From the NCBI GenBank assembly GCA_024102795.1, contig JAGFJK010000154.1:1-50050 (forward strand): a stretch of DNA of 50,050 nt, given 5' to 3'. Positions 44,755 through 50,050 of this stretch are shown one piece after another; the stretch's first letter is position 1; every line of letters starts with the position of its first letter. A model generated the notes under the pieces. The model did no database searches and was not told the DNA's origin. It saw nothing but the letters and a program-made list of their open reading frames with translations. The stretch is from Pirellulaceae bacterium (GTDB lineage: Bacteria; Planctomycetota; Planctomycetia; Pirellulales; Pirellulaceae). A program made the position numbers and the translations under genes.

Positions 44755-46224
44755 TCACGCCTGGGGCGGCTTTCTCAGGTTGAGCCAGTCGACGTGATGC
44801 TTGCCGGGTTTGTCGACCAGCTCGAAGGTATGCGCGCCGAAATAGTCGCGCTGAGCCTGCAGCAGGTTGGCGGGCAAACGGGCCCGGCGGTAACTGTCGT
44901 AGTAGGCCAGCGCCGTGCTGAAGGCCGCCACCGGCAGACCCAACTGAGTGGCCACGATGACCACGTTGCGCCAGGCCACCTGAGCGCGCTGGACGATCGC
45001 GGCGAAGTAAGGATGCAGCAGCAGGTTTTCCAGATCCGGCTGAGCGACAAATGCGGCGTTGATGTGATCCAGGAACTGAGCCCGGATAATGCAGCCGCCA
45101 CGCCACAGCAGGGCACACTTGCCGTAGTCCAGCCCCCACTCGTGCTCTTCGGACGCCTCGCGCAACTGGACGAACCCCTGGGCGTAACTGCAGATCTTCG
45201 AGGCATACAGGGCCAGCCGCACCTGCTCGATGAACACCGACGGATCGCCGATCAAATCCGCGGCGCTCGCGCCGGCTGGCCCCGGCAGCACCTGACTGGC
45301 ACGCAGGCGCGAGGTCTTCATTGCCGACAAACCGCGGGCGAACACGGCGGCCGTGACCAGCGTGCTGGGAACACCCAGGTCCAGCGCATGCTGGCTCATC
45401 CACTTGCCCGTGCCTTTCGCCCCGGCGACGTCCAGAATCTGGTCGACCAGGAACCCCTCGATGTGGTGCTCGTCCACCTTCACGTCGCGAACGCTGAAGA
45501 TATCGCGGCTGATCTCGATCAGATAGCTCTGCAGTTCGCCCCGATTCCACTGGTCGAACACGTCGTACAGCTCGTCGTTCGACAGGCCGACGGCTTCCCG
45601 CAGCACCAGGTAGGCTTCGCAGATCAACTGCATGTCGCCGTACTCGATGCCGTTATGCACCATCTTGACGTAATGTCCGGCGCCGCCCGGCCCCAGCCAC
45701 TCGCAGCATGGGATGTCGGCGTCCGGTCCCACCTTGGCGGCGATCGCCTGGAAAATCGGTTGAATCAGCGGCCAGGCCGGCTGGCTGCCGCCCGGCATCA
45801 GGCTGGGGCCCTTCAGCGCACCCTCCTCGCCGCCCGAAACGCCCGAACCGACGTACAGCAGGCCCTGCTTCTCGACCGCCGCGGTCCGCCGCTCGGTGTC
45901 CGCGAAGTACGTGTTGCCGCCGTCGATCAGCACGTCGCCGGGGGAGAGCAGTGGCACGAGCTGGTCGATCAGTTGGTCGACGGCCTCGCCCGCCTTGACC
46001 AGCATCATCACCTTGCGGGGCGGTTTGAGCTGAGCGACCAGTTGCTGGAGCGTATGGCAGCCGACGAACTGCTTGCCCGCGGCCCGCCCCTGCATGAAGG
46101 CATCGACCTTGTCGGCCGTGCGGTTGTAGACGGCCACGCGGAAGCCGCGGCTTTCCACGTTCAGAGCGAGGTTTTCGCCCATCACGGCCAGACCGATCAG
46201 CCCAAAGTCGCAAAGCTCGCTCAT
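44755..46224 (-). CDS. gnd: 6-phosphogluconate dehydrogenase, decarboxylating
   Basis: 489 residues. N-terminal GLIGLAVMGENLALN and VYNRTADKVD (NADP binding), then the active-site GVSGGEEGALKGPSLMPGG and HYVKMVHNGIEYGDMQ, then the all-helical domain with AGAKGTGKW. Full length with tetramer-type C-terminus (GAHTFE). Converts 6-phosphogluconate to ribulose 5-phosphate and CO2 with NADPH. Upstream partner of zwf in a two-gene operon. Confidence 0.95.
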   Translation of the reverse strand: MSELCDFGLIGLAVMGENLALNVESRGFRVAVYNRTADKVDAFMQGRAAGKQFVGCHTLQQLVAQLKPPRKVMMLVKAGEAVDQLIDQLVPLLSPGDVLIDGGNTYFADTERRTAAVEKQGLLYVGSGVSGGEEGALKGPSLMPGGSQPAWPLIQPIFQAIAAKVGPDADIPCCEWLGPGGAGHYVKMVHNGIEYGDMQLICEAYLVLREAVGLSNDELYDVFDQWNRGELQSYLIEISRDIFSVRDVKVDEHHIEGFLVDQILDVAGAKGTGKWMSQHALDLGVPSTLVTAAVFARGLSAMKTSRLRASQVLPGPAGASAADLIGDPSVFIEQVRLALYASKICSYAQGFVQLREASEEHEWGLDYGKCALLWRGGCIIRAQFLDHINAAFVAQPDLENLLLHPYFAAIVQRAQVAWRNVVIVATQLGLPVAAFSTALAYYDSYRRARLPANLLQAQRDYFGAHTFELVDKPGKHHVDWLNLRKPPQA

Positions 46225-46310
46225 CGTGCGTTCGTTCCCAGGAGACCAGACGGTTCACTGGACGCCGATTCTAGCGGTGCGTGGTCGGGGTCGCAATTGG
46301 GCCGGGCGGC

Positions 46311-46483
46311 GCACGGAGCCACCGAGAACACGGAGTAGTTGCCGAGGGCAGGCGTGGTTGGACGGCGAGCCAGAACGATCGAGTCGTTGATTTTCCGCTC
46401 GTGGCGGTGGTGAGTTGCGCGATCTGGTCGGCTCGCGGACCTCGCGGCCCGCCAATTACTCCGTGTTCTCCGTGGCTCCGTGC
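46311..46483. repeat. 173-bp element with 27-bp terminal inverted repeats
   Basis: The left end (46311-46337, GCACGGAGCCACCGAGAACA...) matches the reverse complement of the right end (46457-46483) at 26 of 27 positions. There is no ORF of note inside. It lies in the intergenic space upstream of gnd. MITE-like in structure, although a flanking target duplication is not evident. Confidence 0.7.
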
Positions 46484-46533
46484 TGAAACAAACCAAATGG
46501 CGGGGCGCGGCGTATCGCGCCGCCGGTAGAACT

Positions 46534-46869
46534 TCAGGCAGCGCGCCGCGAACGGACGATCGCCGCGACCGGCGTGCGGATGCGACCCATCACGCGCCGG
46601 ACCACTTCCTCGCGAGCTTCATCGACCAGCGTCTCGCGGCGAGCGACAAGCGCAGCGGGCCGATGAGCGAGTGCGTAGTCGGCTTTCTGTTGCACGATGG
46701 TCGTGCTGCGGACCCGGATGTACCCGCGGGCTTCGGCCGGCGTCATCACCCCGGCACGCAGCTCCACCCGGCGACAGACCGCGTCCACACTGGCCCCGGC
46801 CACCTGATCCACCAGCGAATTCCAGCGGGCCTTGTGGCGGGATGGCAAGATCAGATCCAGCAGAAACAT
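46534..46869 (-). CDS. Hypothetical protein
   Basis: 111 residues from the ATG at 46869 (MFLLDLILPSRHKARW), with an AGGA nine bases upstream. The frame is open to 47118 with further ATGs, but the added residues look like random translation. The protein is helical-looking and Arg/Ala/Val-rich (ARGYIRVRSTTIVQQKADYAL, VDEAREEVVRRVMGRI). No family recognised; coding status is uncertain. Confidence 0.45.
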   Translation of the reverse strand: MFLLDLILPSRHKARWNSLVDQVAGASVDAVCRRVELRAGVMTPAEARGYIRVRSTTIVQQKADYALAHRPAALVARRETLVDEAREEVVRRVMGRIRTPVAAIVRSRRAA

Positions 46870-47241
46870 GAGCGTGGTTTCCTGGGCGGCCAGACGCACC
46901 GGGACGCGATGCGTCGGACGGCATGCCTTCGATGTTTCAGGGGACTCGAGGTCGGCTTCCAGCCCGGCGGTCTGGCAGTCGGTACCCGCGAACTGCCGGC
47001 CTGTGCGAGCTGCCGAGTGCCGCATTGGGCAGAGCCCTCCGCGACTCGCCGCCGAACCAGTAGTACAGATCGTATGCATGGTGTCGCTTTCTCCACCCAG
47101 GACATGGCCCGCCGGCACGATTTCCGGCCCTTCGGCCCTCCGCTGACCGCTACCAGACTCAAGACCCGGGAAAAATGGGCAGCTTAGCGCAGTTTCCCAA
47201 CCGCCAGGACCTGGGTTGCTTGGCCAGATCGGCTAAACCTC

Positions 47242-47270
47242 TTGACCCCTACAACCGATTTTCTTAATGT
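47242..47270 (+). promoter_or_regulatory. Promoter of tRNA-Cys
   Basis: TTGACC (47242-47247), 17-bp spacer, TAATGT (47265-47270), 12 bp before the tRNA. Confidence 0.55.
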
Positions 47271-47282
47271 GCAAGGACTTCG

Positions 47283-47354
47283 GGCGCCGTAGCCAAGTGG
47301 CTAAGGCAGTGGATTGCAAATCCACCATCGTGAGTTCGAATCTCACCGGCGCCT
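47283..47354 (+). tRNA. tRNA-Cys (anticodon GCA)
   Basis: The acceptor GGCGCCG pairs with CGGCGCC, the D stem is GCC/GGC, and the anticodon stem GTGGA/TCCAC encloses loop TTGCAAA with GCA at 34-36. The T arm is GTGAG-TTCGAAT-CTCAC. The discriminator is U73, as required by cysteinyl-tRNA synthetase. CCA is not encoded. Its 3' end is a classical phage integration target, and phage-like genes begin about 110 bp downstream. Confidence 0.96.
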
Positions 47355-47365
47355 CTGAAAAACAA

Positions 47366-47425
47366 GGGGTTTTTGAGAAGTAACCCCGCGAAGAAAAGGC
47401 GACTGGTACCCAAACTGGCACCCAC
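47366..47425. other. tRNA-Cys downstream hairpin and 12-bp direct repeats
   Basis: GGGGTT (47366-47371) and AACCCC (47382-47387) can pair after the tRNA. Next come two adjacent 12-mers, ACTGGTACCCAA (47402-47413) and ACTGGCACCCAC (47414-47425), spaced like protein-binding sites. They may belong to an island attachment region; function is not shown. Confidence 0.4.
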
Positions 47426-47462
47426 GGCCGCCAGGAGTGTTCCGCTCCAGGACCGGCCGGGC

Positions 47463-48977
47463 CTACTTCCCAATTTCCGTTTGCTGGGCCTGTTCCGCCC
47501 TCGCAGGGTTCGCTTGCGGAATTGGCGGTGCCGCAACGGTCCGTTGCCGACTGGCCTCCAACTGCAACCGGGCGGCCTCCAGTTGCATCTTGGCGGCTTC
47601 CGACGCCCCGGCCCCATCGGGTTGCATCATCCGCGAGGCGTCCCGCATCGCGTCGATTTGCCGCAGCTCGCGGGACAGCTCCCGATGCTGCGGCGTGCCA
47701 CGAAGACGGCTGAGAAATCGCGTGCCTTCCATGACCGGCCGTTCCAGCCCCGTCATGCGAACGATCTCTGCGGCGGCCAGATTCGCCCCTTGGAAGATTT
47801 CCAGCCGGCCCCGTTCGCGGTGGCGGGCGACGGTGCCCGCAACCATGGCGTCGAACAGCGCCCGCTCGGCCGCCCGGGCTTCGTCCCCGACCACGCTCCT
47901 GGCCTCGGCCTGCCGGCTGCCCCGCAAGTTCCGCAGCATTGTGTCCTGTTCAATAAACCCGACGCGTTGCCCGACCACGTTCGTTCGTTGTGCGTCCAGA
48001 ATCTCACGCTGCAACGTAATAATCCCGTCCAGATTCGTCGCAAGTGTCGTAAACCCAGCTATTGCTTCATCCGTGCCCAGCAGCTTTTGCAGTCCCTTTT
48101 GGTCCAGCTGCCGGCCTTGAATCTCTCGGACCACGTTGGCAAGATTCATGCCGCCGAACTGGTCCGCATTCATTCCGATTGCCGTGAGTAGGGCGCGAAC
48201 CTGTGTTCCGCCCATCTCAGCGGTTCCGGTGGCGGACGAAGTAAACGCCGTTGCGGCTAGGATTTCCTCTAGCCCAAACCCCAGCCGACCAGCGACACCA
48301 GCGGCCCGGGAGGCACCGGCAAGCAACTGCGGAACCTCAGATGGAGCATCCCCAGAAGCGGCGATGCCGGCGTTCATGATGTTCGTCGCCGATCCGGCCG
48401 CGTCACGCATCGTCGTCTGCAACGTGTTGATTGACGTGGCCAACTTGCCTACGTCGGGGACAAACTGAGTCGCGGCCATTCGGGCCATGAATTTCCGGTC
48501 CCGCTCTTGCAAGCCGGCGGAAATCAGGCCGAACAACTGCGTTGCGGCGGAGCCAAGATCGGGCGCCGCTCCGGCCGCGTACAACTGCCGGGCCTCCCGC
48601 TGGAGCGATTGAAATTCCTGGGGCGTGGTGGCCAGCTGGGCCAACTGAGCCAATCCGCCCTCGGCTCCCCGCAACGCTTCGAAGTTCTTGGACAGCTCGG
48701 CGGCGCTCGCGGCGAACGCTGGGGCCAGGCCAGCGGCGACTGCCGAGACACCAGCCAGAATGCCCTTGAACGCGGCCAGCTTCGATTGTGCTCCGGCCCC
48801 GAATGCCTTGTCGCCTTCATCACCAGCCCGCTCCGCGGAGTCGGATTGCTGCTTTCCTGCCTGGGCCAGCTCCCGGTACTTGGTGATCATCTTCTCTTGC
48901 TGAGCGATGAGCTTCTGCTGAGCGGAGAAGACTTTCGCCTCGTCGGCCGTCATCTCGACTATCAGCTGTGGAGCCAT
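47463..48977 (-). CDS. Phage tail tape-measure-like protein
   Basis: 504 residues. An N-terminal coiled coil (~10-60: DEAKVFSAQQKLIAQQEKM), a hydrophobic Ala/Gly-rich segment (~68-95), then the TMP-like core with LGFGLEEILAATAFTSSATGTAEMGGTQVRALL, as in prophage tail tape-measure and minor tail proteins; the C-terminus is a charged helix with a Gln/Ala-rich tail. At ~500 residues it is short for a tape measure, so it may be a minor or degraded form. Its stop is 109 bp from tRNA-Cys, pointing away from phage genes expected to the right. Confidence 0.65.
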   Translation of the reverse strand: MAPQLIVEMTADEAKVFSAQQKLIAQQEKMITKYRELAQAGKQQSDSAERAGDEGDKAFGAGAQSKLAAFKGILAGVSAVAAGLAPAFAASAAELSKNFEALRGAEGGLAQLAQLATTPQEFQSLQREARQLYAAGAAPDLGSAATQLFGLISAGLQERDRKFMARMAATQFVPDVGKLATSINTLQTTMRDAAGSATNIMNAGIAASGDAPSEVPQLLAGASRAAGVAGRLGFGLEEILAATAFTSSATGTAEMGGTQVRALLTAIGMNADQFGGMNLANVVREIQGRQLDQKGLQKLLGTDEAIAGFTTLATNLDGIITLQREILDAQRTNVVGQRVGFIEQDTMLRNLRGSRQAEARSVVGDEARAAERALFDAMVAGTVARHRERGRLEIFQGANLAAAEIVRMTGLERPVMEGTRFLSRLRGTPQHRELSRELRQIDAMRDASRMMQPDGAGASEAAKMQLEAARLQLEASRQRTVAAPPIPQANPARAEQAQQTEIGK

Positions 48978-49099
48978 GATGCTGCCCTTTCAGTGCGGGA
49001 AAAAAGCCGGCCCGGTGGTCCAGCACGTCCACCAGGCCGGCCCGCCAGCCGCCCAACCTGGTCCAAAGGTGCGGGCCGGCGTAATTGTCGATCGAAAAT

Positions 49100-49144
49100 G
49101 CCTGGCGGGGTTTTGCCCGCCCCGAGCGGCCGCCCCCGCCAGGC
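49100..49144 (-). terminator. GC-rich hairpin between the two phage-like genes
   Basis: An 11-bp perfect stem (GCCTGGCGGGG with CCCCGCCAGGC) around a 23-base loop, 17 bp after the stop codon of the upstream gene. No T-run follows; it may slow or process the transcript. Confidence 0.4.
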
Positions 49145-49161
49145 GATAGGAGCGCGGCCGC

Positions 49162-50049
49162 TCAGCCCGTCCGAATCCAGAAGTCTTGCAGCTCCCGCGT
49201 CTCAGCGTCGACGTCGGCGGCCAGTGCGGCGGCCTGGTCAGTCTCAAGTAGGCGAACCCGTTCCTTGAGCGGTCCGAGTTCCGCTAGGAATTCGTCGCAG
49301 ACGCGTTCCCACGCCGCGTCACTGAAACCGCCATCATGCTTGACCGCCAGGTGACTGCCGGCTTTGACGGTGACGGTTTCGCGTTTGTCGTGATCCCACT
49401 TAACCACATCCTGGCCGAATCGCTTGCGGATCAGGTCGCGGCATTCGTTCGCCTGGTGGTAATTGTCGGGGTCGAGAGCCAGCACGCGAGTCAACCACTC
49501 GCAACGATACTTCGCGGCGTGCAGCGCGGCGCCGGCCTGGTCGCGGACCTTCCCGTGAATCTCGCGGATGCGCTCTTTGACGTGATTCGGCAACAGGCTC
49601 TGCAACTGCCCCATCGCGTCGGCGTGCCGGGCGACCACCTGGCGTGCCTCGTCCACCGGCTTCGCGGCGGCCAGCCGGCGGGCCTGCAACGAGGCAATCT
49701 CCTGGTCGATCTCGGCGACCTCGGATTGGTACGCTGCCTCGGCCTCGGCCAATGCCTGGCGTGCGGCCGCGCGGCGCTCGGGCGTTTCGGCCAACTGTTG
49801 CAAAACGTGAACCCGGCCGTAGCTCCGCACGAAGTCGTCAAGCTGGTAGTTCTCGATAGGCAACACGTCCAGCAGGTATCGACGCAGGTCCGACGTCAGC
49901 TTCGACACGTCGCCCCCCAAGCTGGCGAGCAACCGCCAGGCGTTGTCGAGTCGAGAGGCGAACGCGGCCAGGTCGGCCGGCGGTGCGGCGGCCGGCGGTG
50001 CGGCGGTGGCTTCGGGCGCCGGCTGAGCGGTTGCCGGCTTGCTGGTGGC
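49162..50049 (-). CDS. Phage-like coiled-coil protein (5' partial)
   Basis: The frame is open to the window edge; no ATG/GTG start is seen inside the last ~40 codons, which are Ala/Pro/Thr-rich (APEATAAPPAAAPPAD), so the gene begins outside. At least 295 residues. The middle is a coiled coil (AARQALAEAEAAYQSEVAEIDQEIASLQARR), followed by a compact C-terminal part (NECRDLIRKRFGQDVVKWDHDKRETVTV). No family is recognised. By position and strand it belongs to the same phage-derived block as the tape-measure-like gene. Confidence 0.6.
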   Translation of the reverse strand, partial: ATSKPATAQPAPEATAAPPAAAPPADLAAFASRLDNAWRLLASLGGDVSKLTSDLRRYLLDVLPIENYQLDDFVRSYGRVHVLQQLAETPERRAAARQALAEAEAAYQSEVAEIDQEIASLQARRLAAAKPVDEARQVVARHADAMGQLQSLLPNHVKERIREIHGKVRDQAGAALHAAKYRCEWLTRVLALDPDNYHQANECRDLIRKRFGQDVVKWDHDKRETVTVKAGSHLAVKHDGGFSDAAWERVCDEFLAELGPLKERVRLLETDQAAALAADVDAETRELQDFWIRTG

Positions 50050-50050
50050 G

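Noticed and set aside
46870-47118. N-terminal extension of the hypothetical protein at 46534-46869
   Set aside because: The extra residues look non-coding (Thr/Arg/Cys-rich, no structure), and the ATG at 46869 has its own ribosome site.
47264-47617. Minus-strand frame with EIRTHDGGFAIHCLSHLATA
   Set aside because: Translation of the antisense strand of tRNA-Cys, a known annotation artefact.
48820-49247. Small minus-strand frames between the two phage-like genes
   Set aside because: They run through the hairpin and into the N-terminus of the tape-measure-like gene in another frame; no ribosome site.

Overview
The window is a GC-rich, gene-dense bacterial chromosome segment that most likely comes from a planctomycete of the Pirellulales type. 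This is inferred from family content and repeat style; no 16S or other lineage marker is present. Supporting signs are a one-locus Tad/Flp pilus with planctomycete-like accessory proteins, a small basic DUF6800-like protein, orphan membrane proteins typical of the group, and many short intergenic palindromic and heptameric repeats.

Layout. 3-1871 is the 3' part of a tandem-duplicated parvulin/SurA-like chaperone. 1932-3811 is a compact two-gene module, an ABC/OLD-type ATPase overlapping a TOPRIM-like partner, with less GC-biased codons than its neighbours and probably horizontally acquired; it is the best candidate for an undescribed (defence-type) system. 3834-8592 is a forward run of SDR dehydrogenase, sodium/solute symporter, Gfo/Idh/MocA oxidoreductase and FAH-family hydrolase, suggesting sugar or sugar-acid catabolism. 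Opposite to it lie a carbon-nitrogen hydrolase, a second SDR and 6-phosphofructokinase (8554-11381). An exported beta-helix protein (11551-12513) has its 3' end plus a hairpin copied in tandem five to six times (12497-12917). Then follow a UPF0104/YbhN-like membrane protein, tRNA-Ala(GGC), a NupG-like MFS transporter and a ceramidase-like exported hydrolase.

17810-29507 is a complete Tad pilus locus on the minus strand. In transcription order it reads Flp pilin, an overlooked 36-residue membrane peptide, prepilin peptidase, TadE, CpaB, the secretin CpaC, CpaE/TadZ, the ATPase CpaF/TadA, TadB, TadC, a conserved exported protein and a TPR lipoprotein (TadD-like). Together these encode pilin, processing enzyme, outer-membrane channel, motor and inner-membrane platform. 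Repeat-filled gaps break the operon on both sides of cpaE, and a strong hairpin follows flp.

After the pilus come an M14-type zinc carboxypeptidase, an extended aspartate carbamoyltransferase, three small or membrane proteins of unknown function, a dnaK-clpB chaperone operon, pheA, a repeat-rich gap (42585-43238) and a gnd-zwf pentose-phosphate operon. The right end holds tRNA-Cys(GCA) followed within about 110 bp by a minus-strand phage tail tape-measure-like gene and another phage-like gene that leaves the window, consistent with a prophage or phage-derived island at a tRNA. No integrase is seen inside the window.

Several interspersed repeat families recur between genes: TTTGCAA heptamers, a GCGGGC/GCCCGC hairpin with a TGTTTCT tail, a CCCTCCCCGG hairpin, an AACTTAAAAGCTGCACG box, and one 27-bp inverted-repeat element.
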